NCBI GenBank assembly: GCA_963743035.1
Contig: CAVUOB010000003.1
Location: forward strand, 186,001-250,000
Direction of reading: 5' to 3'
Length of the DNA stretch: 64,000 bases
Origin: PALSA-911 sp963743035
Lineage (GTDB): Bacteria > Pseudomonadota > Alphaproteobacteria > Acetobacterales > Acetobacteraceae
Shown: positions 1 to 8,359 of the stretch, piece by piece
How positions within the stretch are numbered: the first letter of the stretch is position 1
Layout: each line of letters opens with the position of its first letter
Position numbers and translations under genes: made by a program
Notes under the pieces: generated by a model
Told to the model about the DNA's origin: nothing
Database searches by the model: none
The model's input: only the letters and a program-made list of their open reading frames with translations

Positions 1-1256
1 GGCTGCTGTACCTGCGCCCGAACGACGCGGAGACGCATAACCATCTCGGCCTCGCGCTCGCCGATCTCGGCCACGCCGGGGAAGCCGCCGCCTGCCATCG
101 CCGGGCCATCGAGCTGCGGCCGGATTATGCCGAGGCGCATAACGATCTCGGCGCCGTGCTCGGCGAACAGGGCCGCCCGGAAGAAGCGGCTGCCTGCTTC
201 CGCCGCGTCATCGCGCTGCGGCCGGACGATGCCGGCGCGCAGTACAACCTGGGCAAGGCGCTGAAGGAACAGGGCCAGCTGGACCCGGCGATCGCGTGCT
301 ATCGCGCGGCCATCGCGCTCCGGCCGGACTATCCGGATGCGCATGAGAATCTGGCGCTGGCGCTGCTGGCGCGGGGGGACATGCCGGCCGGCTGGGAAGA
401 GTACGAATGGCGCTGGAAGACCGCGCGAGGCTGCCGGCTCCGCCGCAATCTCGCGCAGCCGCAATGGCGGGGGGAGGCAGCGGAAGGGCGGACCCTGCTG
501 ATCCATGCCGAGCAGGGTTTCGGCGACACGCTGCAATTCTGCCGCTACGCCGCGATGGCCGCCGCACGCGGGCTGCGGGTGATCCTGGAGGTGCAGCGGC
601 CGCTGCTGCGCCTGCTCGGCAATCTGGCGGGGGTCGACCGGGTGATCGCGCGCGGCGAGGCGCTGCCGGAATTCGATCTGCACTGCCCGATGCTCAGCCT
701 GCCCCTGGCGTTCGGCACCACGCTGGCCAGCATTCCCGCCCCCGGCGCCTATCTCCACGCCGACGCGGCGCAGACCGCCGCCTGGCGGGCGCGCCTGATC
801 GCAACCGGCGTCCAGGGTCCGCGGATCGGCCTGGCCTGGGCCGGCAACGCCGCGCTGCCGACCGACCGCCGCCGTTCGCTGGCCCCGGCCCGGCTGGCGC
901 CGCTGGTCGCGCTGCCCGGGCTGCACTTCGTCAGCCTGCAAAAGGACGGACCAGCCGCGCCTGGGGCGTTCCGGCTGACCGACTTCACGCAGGAGCTGGG
1001 CGACTTCGCCGACACCGCGGCGCTGGTCGCCAATCTCGACCTGGTGATCTCGGTCGATACCGCCACCGCGCATCTGGCGGCGGCGCTGGGCAGGCCGGTC
1101 TGGCTGCTGGACCGCTTCGATCCCGACTGGCGCTGGCTCAGGGGCAGGCGCGACAGCCCATGGTACCCGACGCTGCGCCTGTATCGCCAGCCGCGCCCGG
1201 GCGACTGGGATCCAGTTGTCGCCGAAGTGCTCCGAGACCTGGCCGCAGTCGCCTGA
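1..1256 (+). CDS. TPR protein with C-terminal glycosyltransferase family 9-like domain (5' end missing)
   Basis: The frame is open from the first bases of the window, so this is the 3' part of a longer gene. The visible N-terminal part is about three and a half tetratricopeptide repeats with the usual A-x-x-x-Y/C-x-x-A-I-x-L-x-P pattern. A glycosyltransferase-9/heptosyltransferase-like domain follows, with the motifs EQGFGDTLQFCRYA, GLAWAGN and DLVISVDTATAHLAAALG. TPR-GT9 proteins of this type are common in Rhodospirillales and are usually linked to surface polysaccharide or protein glycosylation, but the acceptor is unknown. It converges on the binding-protein gene across a short palindromic spacer. 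The family call is secure; the substrate is not. Confidence 0.85.
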   Translation, partial: LLYLRPNDAETHNHLGLALADLGHAGEAAACHRRAIELRPDYAEAHNDLGAVLGEQGRPEEAAACFRRVIALRPDDAGAQYNLGKALKEQGQLDPAIACYRAAIALRPDYPDAHENLALALLARGDMPAGWEEYEWRWKTARGCRLRRNLAQPQWRGEAAEGRTLLIHAEQGFGDTLQFCRYAAMAAARGLRVILEVQRPLLRLLGNLAGVDRVIARGEALPEFDLHCPMLSLPLAFGTTLASIPAPGAYLHADAAQTAAWRARLIATGVQGPRIGLAWAGNAALPTDRRRSLAPARLAPLVALPGLHFVSLQKDGPAAPGAFRLTDFTQELGDFADTAALVANLDLVISVDTATAHLAAALGRPVWLLDRFDPDWRWLRGRRDSPWYPTLRLYRQPRPGDWDPVVAEVLRDLAAVA

Positions 1257-1262
1257 CACAAG

Positions 1263-1325
1263 TCCAAGGGATCCAAGGGACGACGGTCCCTTGGCGGGGG
1301 TGCAGGGGGCAGCGCCCCCTGCGGT
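1263..1325. repeat. Short copy of the modular palindromic intergenic element (element 1)
   Basis: The gap between two convergent genes holds two adjacent palindromes. CCAAGGGA-CGACGG-TCCCTTGG is at 1273-1294 and CAGGGGGC-AGC-GCCCCCTG is at 1303-1321. They match the AAGGG..CCCTT and GGGGC..GCCCC modules of the six longer elements in this window, but the long central stem is absent, so this looks like a single arm. It could act as a bidirectional terminator, although there is no T-tract. Confidence 0.7.
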
Positions 1326-1338
1326 GCCTGGGGCGGAC

Positions 1339-2577
1339 TCAGCTCGCCACCAGCCTGCACCCGCCTTCGTTGATCGGGCGAAAGGCGGTTTCCGCCGGGA
1401 TGGTCCGCAGCAGCCTGTAATAGTCCCAGGGATAGCGGCTTTCGGCCGGGGATTTGACCTGGAACAGGTACATAGGGTGGATCTTGCGGCCATCGGCGCG
1501 AATGGTGCCCTTGCCGTAGGGCTGGTCCTCGGTCGGCGTCGCCTTCATGGCTGCGACCACCGCCCGCCCGCTTTCGCGCATCTTCGCCACGCCCATGGTG
1601 CGGACGATCTTCAGGTAATGGGTCACGGCGGAGTAGTCGCCGGCCTGGATCATGTTGGGCATGACGCCGCCCATCCGCCCGCCGTAGCGTTTGGACCAGG
1701 CGCGGGTAGCGTCGTTCATGTCCCAGTAGAACGCCTCGCTGAGCACCAGGCCCTGGGCGGTGGCGATGCCGGTGGCGTGCACGTCCGGGATGGTCAGCAG
1801 CAGGGAGGCGAGGCGGGTGCCAGTCTTGGAAATGCCGAATTCCTGCGCCTGCTTGATGCAGTTCACTGTGTTGTCGCCGGAATTCGCCAGGCCGATCACC
1901 TTGGCGCCGCTGGCCTTGGCCTGGATCAGGAAGGAGGAGAAATCGGTGGTCTCGGGGAACGGCGTGTAGACGGTGCCGAGCACCTTGCCGCCGGCGTGCA
2001 CGACGAAGTTCGCGGTGTCGCCGGCCAGGGCCCGGCCGAAGGCATAGTCGGCGGCGATGAAGAACCAGCTGTCGCCGCCATCCTCCACCAAGGCGCGGCC
2101 GGTGGTGTGGCCGAGCGCCCAGGTGTCGTAGACCCAGTGGATGTGGTTGGGCGAGCAGGCCTTGCCGGTCAGGTCCGAGCTGGCCGGGGAGGTGAACAGC
2201 GCCACCTTGTCCTTCTCGCGCACCATGTCGGCGACCGCGAGGGCGGCGGCGGAGTTCTGCACGTTGACGATCACGTCCACGCCGTCGCGGTCGAACCAGT
2301 TGCGGCCCATGGACAGCGCGATATCGGCCTTGGCCTGGAAGTCGGCGACGATCAGCTCGACCTTGATGTCCGGATTTTCCGCCATGAAATCCTCGATCGC
2401 CAGCGTCGCGCCGGTGACCGAGCCGCGGCCGGTGCCGGCCGCGTTGGTGGCGGTGAGGTCGGTCAGCATGCCGATCCGGATGGGTTGGTCCGCGGCGCGG
2501 GCACGGCGGGGCCGCGCCGCCACGCCGGCGGCCAGACCTGCCCCGAGGGCGGCACGGCGCCCGATCTCGTACGTCAT
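1339..2577 (-). CDS. ABC transporter substrate-binding protein, branched-chain amino acid (LivK/Peripla_BP_6) type
   Basis: The 412-residue protein begins with a twin-arginine-like export signal (Arg-Arg at residues 7-8, then an Ala/Gly-rich core ending in ARA). The mature start PIRIGMLTDLTATNAAGTG is typical of periplasmic leucine/branched-chain binding proteins, and internal segments such as WFFIAADYAFGRAL and VIGLANSGDNTVNCIKQAQEFGI fit the type I fold. The ATG has a strong upstream GGGAGGGG. No permease or ATPase gene lies nearby, so it is an orphan binding protein here. The ligand is not predictable; relatives bind amino acids, amides or aromatic acids. Confidence 0.88.
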   Translation of the reverse strand: MTYEIGRRAALGAGLAAGVAARPRRARAADQPIRIGMLTDLTATNAAGTGRGSVTGATLAIEDFMAENPDIKVELIVADFQAKADIALSMGRNWFDRDGVDVIVNVQNSAAALAVADMVREKDKVALFTSPASSDLTGKACSPNHIHWVYDTWALGHTTGRALVEDGGDSWFFIAADYAFGRALAGDTANFVVHAGGKVLGTVYTPFPETTDFSSFLIQAKASGAKVIGLANSGDNTVNCIKQAQEFGISKTGTRLASLLLTIPDVHATGIATAQGLVLSEAFYWDMNDATRAWSKRYGGRMGGVMPNMIQAGDYSAVTHYLKIVRTMGVAKMRESGRAVVAAMKATPTEDQPYGKGTIRADGRKIHPMYLFQVKSPAESRYPWDYYRLLRTIPAETAFRPINEGGCRLVAS

Positions 2578-2690
2578 GGCTGTTTCCCCTCCCGGAACAT
2601 CCGTTTGCCGGAAGGCTGCGGCAGAACCGGATGCGTGTCTATCGGCCCCGCGTCTATCAGTATGTTGTGCTCAGTACGTTGCGATGGCGG

Positions 2691-3725
2691 TCAGGCCAGC
2701 GTGCCGCCGGCCTTCTTCCAGGCGTCGAGCCCGCCCTGGATATGCCGGGCGCTCGGGATGCCGGCATCCTGCGCCGATTGCACCGCCATGGCCGAGCGCT
2801 CGCCGAAGGCGCAGAAGAACAGCAGCGTCTTGTTGCCGGTCTTGGCGAGCTCGTGCAGCACGCCGCCGGGGCCGATATGCTCGTCCAGATCGGGATAGGG
2901 CAGGTGCAGCGCGCCGGGAATGCAGCCATGGCGTTCCCGTTCGCGCTTTTCGCGCAGGTCGATCAGCGTGATATCGGGCTGGCCGAGCAGCGCCCTGGCC
3001 TGTTCCACGCCGCACGCCCAGCCGCGCCGGGCGATCTGTTCCTGCGCCAGGCCCTGATGCTTGTTCGCGGGCACCGCGACATCCATCATCTTCGGATTGG
3101 ACAGGTTCAGGCTGTTCATGATCGCGACAAATTCATCGACCGATTTCACCTGCAGCCGCGGGTTGTGGGCGCGTTCCTCGGCGATCGTGCTGACCGTGTC
3201 GCCCTTGTAGTCATGCGCGGGGTAGACGAGGGTCTCGTCGGGCAGCTTCAGCAGACGATTGAAGATGGAATTGTACTGCGCGCGCGGGCAGCCGTTCTGG
3301 AAATCGGTGCGCCCGGTGCCGCGGATCAGCAGGGTATCGCCGGTGAACACCCGGTCGGCCATGCAGAAGCTGTAGGAATCGTCGGTGTGGCCGGGGGTGT
3401 AGATCACGTCCAGGCTGATGCCCTCGATCTGCAGGCTGTCGCCGTCGGCCAGGCGCATGGACACGACGTCCACCTGGCTTTGTTCCCCCATGACGGTGAT
3501 GCAATGGGTGCGGTCGCGCAGCGCGCCGAGGCCGGTGACATGGTCGGCATGCAGATGCGTGTCGACGGCCTTGACCAGCTTCAGGTCGAGCTCGCGGACC
3601 AGCTGCAGGTAGCGGTCCACCTTCTCCAGCACGGGATCGATGATCATCGCCTCTCCGCCGCGGCGGCTGGCGATCAGGTAGGAGTAGGTGCCGGAGACAG
3701 GCTCGAAGAGCTGGCGGAAGATCAA
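2691..3725 (-). CDS. Persulfide dioxygenase (ETHE1-like MBL fold) fused to a rhodanese domain
   Basis: The N-terminal metallo-beta-lactamase domain begins IFRQLFEPVSGTYSYLIA, carries the metal motif THLHADH, then GHTDDSYSF and FTGDTLLIRGTGRTDF, all characteristic of glutathione-dependent persulfide dioxygenases. The C-terminal rhodanese domain has the active loop FFCAFGERS with the catalytic Cys. Such fusions oxidise protein or glutathione persulfide to sulfite and move sulfane sulfur to an acceptor, in sulfide detoxification. I chose a TTG start at 3725 because a good GGAG lies 6 bases upstream and family members begin at MIFRQLF. An in-frame ATG at 3845 would add 40 residues unlike the family. 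Function is well supported; the start is uncertain. Confidence 0.88.
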   Translation of the reverse strand: MIFRQLFEPVSGTYSYLIASRRGGEAMIIDPVLEKVDRYLQLVRELDLKLVKAVDTHLHADHVTGLGALRDRTHCITVMGEQSQVDVVSMRLADGDSLQIEGISLDVIYTPGHTDDSYSFCMADRVFTGDTLLIRGTGRTDFQNGCPRAQYNSIFNRLLKLPDETLVYPAHDYKGDTVSTIAEERAHNPRLQVKSVDEFVAIMNSLNLSNPKMMDVAVPANKHQGLAQEQIARRGWACGVEQARALLGQPDITLIDLREKRERERHGCIPGALHLPYPDLDEHIGPGGVLHELAKTGNKTLLFFCAFGERSAMAVQSAQDAGIPSARHIQGGLDAWKKAGGTLA

Positions 3726-3845
3726 GTTAATCTCCGTTGACCGGGATAATTGGTAAAAAACCGTATCCCGCCGCGCTTGCCGGGGCAAGATCTTCCGTTC
3801 GTCCTGCCCCTTCGCCTGCTCCGTCGCTTGCCCTTGGGGGGACAT

Positions 3846-4311
3846 GATTGTTTCATGCCTTCTCGCCCGCGGCGGACATCCCGGGGTGCGATCGGCGGCG
3901 AAGCTCCGTTCCGTTACAAAGGATGGAGCCCGCGAACCGTCGCGTGCCGGTACCCCTGCAAGCCGGCGCATGCCGCCGGCGCATGGCATGGGGCGATCCT
4001 TCGGCCTCGCCGATCCGGTCACGGTTACACAGGAAACCGCCTCGCCGCCGCCGTTCGCCGGCATTTCGCCGGCCATCGCTTCAGGCGCCGTTACAATATG
4101 CCCGCCGGCGCGCAAGCCGGCGCGGCCCCTGGCAGGACGCCAACGCCGCCCGCTCCGGCTCGATGCAATACCGGTTGCGTTTTCAACCTGTGATAGATCG
4201 CAATAATTTGCGTTTACGATGCAGCATGCTTGCGGTATCTCTGCGCTACCGAGAGGCCTTGGAAGTTTCGCGGTGTTTCGGCGGTAATTTTCTCACAGGG
4301 AGTACGTGCTG
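3846..4311. other. Intergenic region without a recognisable gene
   Basis: This stretch separates the divergent persulfide dioxygenase and PEP-CTERM genes. The overlapping open frames are ordinary high-GC noise, with no family signature and no conserved start context. The final 130 bases are less GC-rich than the surroundings and presumably hold the promoter of the PEP-CTERM gene. An AGGGAG ribosome-binding site sits just before that start. Confidence 0.5.
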
Positions 4312-5061
4312 ATGTTTATCCCATCATTCTCACCTCTGGCCTCACGAACCTCCATGGCGGCGCTTGCCGTCGCCGGTCTCGCCCTGGGCATGCCGAACAA
4401 GGCGCATGCCCTGTTGCAGCTTTCGGCGGATGTCAGCGGAACGCTGTTCAATTGCGCCGCGAATCAGGCGTGCAATACGTCCGGGTCCCTTAGCGAGATC
4501 GCGCTCGGCAGCACCACGGTCCCGATCGTCCTCAACGGCGTTTCCATATTGGGCTCGGTAACCACCGCGGGCCCGAACATCCTGAGCAGTTCCTCGCTCA
4601 GCGTCGTCAACAACTCCGGCGCGGCGCGGACGATCACCGTCGCCTTCAGCGATACCGGCTTCTCCGGTCCGTTCCCGCTGAATAGTTTCAGCAATTCCGG
4701 CAGCGGCACGTTCCTGGCCAATCTCGGCGGCACCATGACCATGGGCTGGTATGATGATCCGACGAACACCCAGGGCGCGAATACCCCCACCGACACGCCA
4801 GGAACCCTGCTCGACACCTTCACGACGACGGCGACAACGGCAAATTCGTTCTCCTTCGCGCACAACAACTCCGGCTCGGTCGCGGATAGCGGACCGTATT
4901 CGATGACGGAGACGTTCACCTTCACGTTGGCGCCTGGCGCCAGCCTGCTCAGCCGCGGCGAGACCCTCACCAAGTCGCCGGAGCCCGCCACCCTGGGCGT
5001 GCTGGGCATCGGCCTGCTCGGCCTTGGCATCGCCTGCCTGCGGCGCAAGACGAAAGCCTGA
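4312..5061 (+). CDS. PEP-CTERM sorting domain-containing exported protein
   Basis: The protein has about 249 residues: an N-terminal signal peptide (MAALAVAGLALGMPNKAHA), a Ser/Thr/Asn-rich beta-type body, and a C-terminal sorting signal. That signal is the motif SPEPATL, a hydrophobic helix (GVLGIGLLGLGIACL) and a basic tail RRKTKA. PEP-CTERM proteins are processed by an exosortase and are usually cell-surface or extracellular matrix components. No exosortase is visible in this window. I prefer ATG 4312 over GTG 4306 because AGGGAG is correctly spaced (9 bases) for the ATG. A rho-independent terminator follows. The body gives no functional hint. Confidence 0.88.
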   Translation: MFIPSFSPLASRTSMAALAVAGLALGMPNKAHALLQLSADVSGTLFNCAANQACNTSGSLSEIALGSTTVPIVLNGVSILGSVTTAGPNILSSSSLSVVNNSGAARTITVAFSDTGFSGPFPLNSFSNSGSGTFLANLGGTMTMGWYDDPTNTQGANTPTDTPGTLLDTFTTTATTANSFSFAHNNSGSVADSGPYSMTETFTFTLAPGASLLSRGETLTKSPEPATLGVLGIGLLGLGIACLRRKTKA

Positions 5062-5095
5062 CGCCCGGAACCGCCGAAAATCCGGAGCAGTCATG

Positions 5096-5128
5096 CGGAG
5101 GCGGCCAACCGGCCGCCTCCGTTTTTTT
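5096..5128 (+). terminator. Rho-independent terminator of the PEP-CTERM gene
   Basis: An 11-bp perfect stem CGGAGGCGGCC / GGCCGCCTCCG with loop AACC is followed by seven T residues (5122-5128). It lies 34 bases after the stop codon of the PEP-CTERM gene. This is the clearest intrinsic terminator in the window. Confidence 0.92.
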
Positions 5129-5208
5129 GTGTTTGAGCGGGGGTTGAAACCGCTGCGTGCCAAGCTTCGCCGCCTTCGCTAGATTGGCGGCGAGCAGGAG
5201 CACGCCAC

Positions 5209-6639
5209 ATGCATGTCGTCACCAGTCCCGCCTTCAAGCAGAGCGCCACCGCCGCCATGGCCAATGCGGGGCTGCAGAAGGCCCTGGCCAATTCCGGCCC
5301 GTCCTTCATCGCCCGGCGCGCCGCCGCCGTGGCGGGGCTGCCCGAGTTCGAGCAGCTGCGCGAGACCGGGCGCGACATCAAGAACCACACCCTGGCCAAT
5401 CTGGATTTCTACCTGGAAGCCTATGAGGCGAAGCTGACCGCCGCCGGCGGGCAGCTGCACTGGTGCGCCACCGCGGACGAGGCCTGCGCCGCGGTGCTGG
5501 CGATCTGCCAGAAGGCCGGCGCGCGGACGGTTACAAAAGGCAAGAGCATGATCTCCGAGGAGATCGGCGTGAACGAGCATCTGGAGCGCCACGGCATCAC
5601 CCCGGTGGAAACCGATCTCGGCGAATACATCATCCAGCTGCGCCACGAACTGCCGAGCCACATCATCGCCCCGGCCTTCCACCTGAACCGGGAGGATTGG
5701 GAGGAACAGTTTCGCAAATCCCATACCGACCTGCCGGCCGACCGCGTGTTCAACGAACGCCGCGACATCCTGACCGAGGCGCGGGCGAAGCTGCGGGAGA
5801 AATTCCTGGCCGCCGATGTCGGCATCACCGGCGCGAATTTCCTCATCGCGGAAACCGGCAGCTCGGTCATCGTTACCAACGAGGGCAACGGCGACCTGAC
5901 CCAGACGCTGCCGCGCATCCACATCGTGCTGGCCAGCATCGAGAAGATGGTGCCGACGCTGGAAGACGCGACCAGCCTGCTGCGGCTGCTGGCGCGCTCC
6001 GCCACCGGGCAGGATTTCTCCGTCTACACCACCTTCTCCACCGGCGCGCGGCGCGAGGGCGACCTCGACGGGCCGGAGGAGTACCACGTCGTGCTGGTGG
6101 ACAATGGCCGCTCGGCGATGCTGGGGACGGATTTCCAGGAGATGCTGCGCTGCATCCGCTGCGCCGCCTGCATGAACCACTGCCCGGTCTATGGCGCGGT
6201 CGGCGGGCATGCCTATGGCTGGGTGTATCCGGGGCCGATGGGCAGCGTGCTGACGCCGGCGCTGGTCGGCGTGGACAAGGCCGGGCTGCTGCCCAACGCC
6301 TCCACCTTCTGCGGCAAATGCGAAAGCGTCTGCCCGGTGAAGATCCCGCTGCCCAAGCTGATGCGCCATTGGCGGGAGCGGGAGTTCGAACGCCATCTGA
6401 CCCCGGCCACGGTGCGCACGAACCTGGCGCTGTGGGCCTGGGCGGCGAAACGGCCCGCTCTGTACCGGTTCGGCACGCGGGCGGCCGCCCTGGCGCTGGG
6501 CTGGCTCGGGCGCAAGCGCGGGCGCTTCGCCAGGCTGCCTTTCGCCGGCGGCTGGACCGGCGGGCGGGACCTGCCGGCGCCGGAGGGCGATACCTTCTTC
6601 GCCCGCTACGCCAAAGCGCAACGGCAGGGGGACATCTGA
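5209..6639 (+). CDS. lutB: LutB-type iron-sulfur protein of lactate utilisation (LUD domain)
   Basis: The protein has 476 residues. The N-terminal two thirds is an LUD domain (TKGKSMISEEIGVNEHLE, GANFLIAETGSSVIVTNEGN). The C-terminal part holds two 4Fe-4S motifs, CIRCAACMNHCPVYG and CGKCESVCPVKIPLPKL. LutB with LutA and LutC oxidises L-lactate at the cytoplasmic face of the membrane. The ATG has AGGAG 8 bases upstream. Its stop codon overlaps the start of lutC, so the two are translationally coupled. No lutA lies in the window: the upstream gene is unrelated and ends in a terminator. Confidence 0.93.
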   Translation: MHVVTSPAFKQSATAAMANAGLQKALANSGPSFIARRAAAVAGLPEFEQLRETGRDIKNHTLANLDFYLEAYEAKLTAAGGQLHWCATADEACAAVLAICQKAGARTVTKGKSMISEEIGVNEHLERHGITPVETDLGEYIIQLRHELPSHIIAPAFHLNREDWEEQFRKSHTDLPADRVFNERRDILTEARAKLREKFLAADVGITGANFLIAETGSSVIVTNEGNGDLTQTLPRIHIVLASIEKMVPTLEDATSLLRLLARSATGQDFSVYTTFSTGARREGDLDGPEEYHVVLVDNGRSAMLGTDFQEMLRCIRCAACMNHCPVYGAVGGHAYGWVYPGPMGSVLTPALVGVDKAGLLPNASTFCGKCESVCPVKIPLPKLMRHWREREFERHLTPATVRTNLALWAWAAKRPALYRFGTRAAALALGWLGRKRGRFARLPFAGGWTGGRDLPAPEGDTFFARYAKAQRQGDI

Positions 6640-7350
6640 TGAGCAGCCGCGAAGCCATGCTGACCGCGATCCGCCGCGGGCTGAAGCGCGGCCCGCTGCC
6701 GGCAGGACCAGCAGGCGATGCTGCGCGGCCGGCTGGCCGCCCATCCGCGCCAGCTGATCCCCGCCCGGTCCCGCCTGCCGCGCCCCGGGCAGGTCGCGCT
6801 GTTCGTCGCCAATGTGGAGAAGGAGTTCGGCACCGTCGCGCGCGTGCCCGACCTCGCCGCGATCCCCGGCGCGGTCGCGGACTACCTGGCGGCGCAGAAC
6901 CTGCCGACGGATTTCGTCATGGCGCCGCATCCGGATCTGCGCGCCATCCCCTGGTCCGACCGGCCGATGCTGAACTGGCGCATCGGCCGCGCGCAGGCGA
7001 GCGACACGGTCAGCCTGCAGCACGGCTTCGCCGCGGTGGCGGAGACCGGCACGCTGATGCTGCCCTCCGCGCCCGACCGGCCGACGACGCTGAACCTGCT
7101 GGCCGACACCGCGATCGTGGTGCTGCGCGCCAGCCGGGTCGTCGGCGCCTACGAGGAAGCCTGGGACCTGCTGCGGACGGAGAACCGGGATCCGCTCAGC
7201 GGCGGCTTCATGCCGCGCAACGTCATGTGGGTGACCGGGCCGTCGCGCTCGGCGGATATCGAGCAGACGCTGGAGCTCGGCGCGCACGGGCCGCGCCGGC
7301 TGCATGTCGTGCTGGTCGAGGACGACCCGGCGGCGCGCACCGAACCGTGA
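6639..7350 (+). pseudogene. lutC: LutC lactate utilisation protein, frameshifted as sequenced
   Basis: Translation starts MSSREAMLTAIRRGLKRGPLP at the ATG overlapping the lutB stop (TGATGA). It then loses frame near 6699-6705. In the next frame it resumes as QDQQAMLRGRLAAHPRQLIPARS and continues through the LUD-type core, with GFAAVAETGTLML and PRNVMWVTGPSRSADIEQTLELGAHGPRRLHVVLV, to 7350. Removing one G in CCGGCAGG restores a LutC of about 236 residues, the usual length. The partner lutB is intact. The break may be a sequencing insertion, since other genes here show the same type. If it is real, the lactate system would be disabled. Confidence 0.88.
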
Positions 7351-7367
7351 TCGACCACCCAGGCATA

Positions 7368-7396
7368 AAAGTAAACGCACCTGTTGCGTTTACTTT
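7368..7396. promoter_or_regulatory. Candidate TetR operator: 12-bp perfect inverted repeat
   Basis: AAAGTAAACGCA and TGCGTTTACTTT flank a 5-base centre (CCTGT), a compact AT-rich dyad unlike the GC-rich hairpins elsewhere in the window. It lies after lutC and about 60 bases before the small lipoprotein gene whose 3' end overlaps tetR. Size and position fit an autoregulatory TetR-family operator. With only a short T-run after it, a terminator role for lut is possible but weaker. Confidence 0.55.
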
Positions 7397-7459
7397 AGTC
7401 GATGCCATATCCTCCGCTATCGCTCGCGCGCCGTGCGCGGGCTGCTGGTGGAGGCAGTC

Positions 7460-7612
7460 ATGGCCAAGCGTCTCGATCGCCGGTTTCGCAGTGCGACCCT
7501 GTATCTGCGGGCGGCGTGCCTGATGGCGGCGGTGGCGATCCTGTCCGGCTGCGTCGTGGTCCCGGCCTATGGGCCGCATTACTATCGCCCGGCGCCGTAC
7601 TATTACCGCTGA
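7460..7612 (+). CDS. Small putative lipoprotein
   Basis: The 50-residue product MAKRLDRRFRSATLYLRA... has a hydrophobic stretch followed by a lipobox-like ILSGC and a Tyr/Pro/His-rich tail ending HYYRPAPYYYR. The ATG is preceded by GGAGG at ideal spacing, which makes it a convincing gene despite its size. The architecture suggests an outer-membrane-anchored peptide; its function is unknown. Its end overlaps the proposed start of tetR by about 44 bases, so the two are probably co-transcribed from the region with the inverted repeat at 7368-7396. Confidence 0.7.
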   Translation: MAKRLDRRFRSATLYLRAACLMAAVAILSGCVVVPAYGPHYYRPAPYYYR

Positions 7613-8270
7613 GCGCCCCCTTCCCGAGCGCACGCTCCGCCGGCCCGTCGCCAAACGCCCGATCGCCGAACGGAAAGGCGGACGGCCCTCGCGGGAGGCG
7701 GCGGCCGCGCTCGCGGGCGTGATCCTGCGGGCCGCCACGGCGCTGTTCCTGCGCGACGGCTACGCGGCGACGTCCATGGAGGCGGTCGCCGCCACCGCGG
7801 GCGTTTCCAAGCGCACGCTCTATGCCCGGTTTCCCGACAAGGCGGCGCTGCTGCAGGAAGCGGTCGGCCAGCTGATCGCCGACTGGCTGCCCGGCCTCGA
7901 CGCCGCGCTCGACCACGACCGGCTGGAGGATGCGTTGGCTGTCCTCGGGCAGCGCATGCTGGCAGCCGCGCTGACGCCGGAGGCGCTGGCGCTGTATCGC
8001 CTGCTGGTGGCCGAAGCCGGCCGCATCCCCGACCTGCCCCGCCTGCTGGCCGGGGCCGGGGCCGGGGCCGGCGTTGCCCGCATCGCCGCCCTGCTCGCCG
8101 GGGCCGGCGTGGCGGACCCGGTCTTCGCCGCCGAGCAGTTCCAGCGCCTGGTGATCACCGGCCCGCAGCACCGCGCGCTCGGCTTCGGCCCGCCGATGGA
8201 CGCCCCGGCGCTGGAAGCCTGGTGCCGGCGCTGCGTGGCGCTGCTGCTGCGGGGTGCCCAAAATTCCTGA
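7569..8270 (+). CDS. TetR/AcrR family transcriptional regulator
   Basis: The protein has up to 233 residues. After a basic leader comes a TetR helix-turn-helix domain: AGVILRAATALFLRDGYAAT, then MEAVAATAGVSKRTLYARFPDK with the conserved recognition helix. The C-terminal ligand domain is Ala/Leu-rich and includes a short Gly-Ala repeat encoded by a GCCGGG tandem run near 8050. The start at 7569 lies inside the lipoprotein gene, and no better ATG or GTG follows before the HTH. A perfect dyad at 7368-7396 is the likely operator. The ligand and targets beyond its own operon are unknown. Confidence 0.88.
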   Translation: MGRITIARRRTITAERPLPERTLRRPVAKRPIAERKGGRPSREAAAALAGVILRAATALFLRDGYAATSMEAVAATAGVSKRTLYARFPDKAALLQEAVGQLIADWLPGLDAALDHDRLEDALAVLGQRMLAAALTPEALALYRLLVAEAGRIPDLPRLLAGAGAGAGVARIAALLAGAGVADPVFAAEQFQRLVITGPQHRALGFGPPMDAPALEAWCRRCVALLLRGAQNS

Positions 8271-8359
8271 ACAAGGCTCCTGAATACGCTTCCGGTCCGG
8301 TCGACGGCTCCTCTGCCCGGGGCTACGCTTTCCGGCCTGAACCCATTCCGGAGCCCGCC

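Noticed and set aside
3726..4312. N-terminal extensions of the persulfide dioxygenase up to 4115
   Set aside because: The added residues are Arg/Pro/Gly-rich and unlike the family, whereas a TTG with a good ribosome-binding site sits at the conserved N-terminus.
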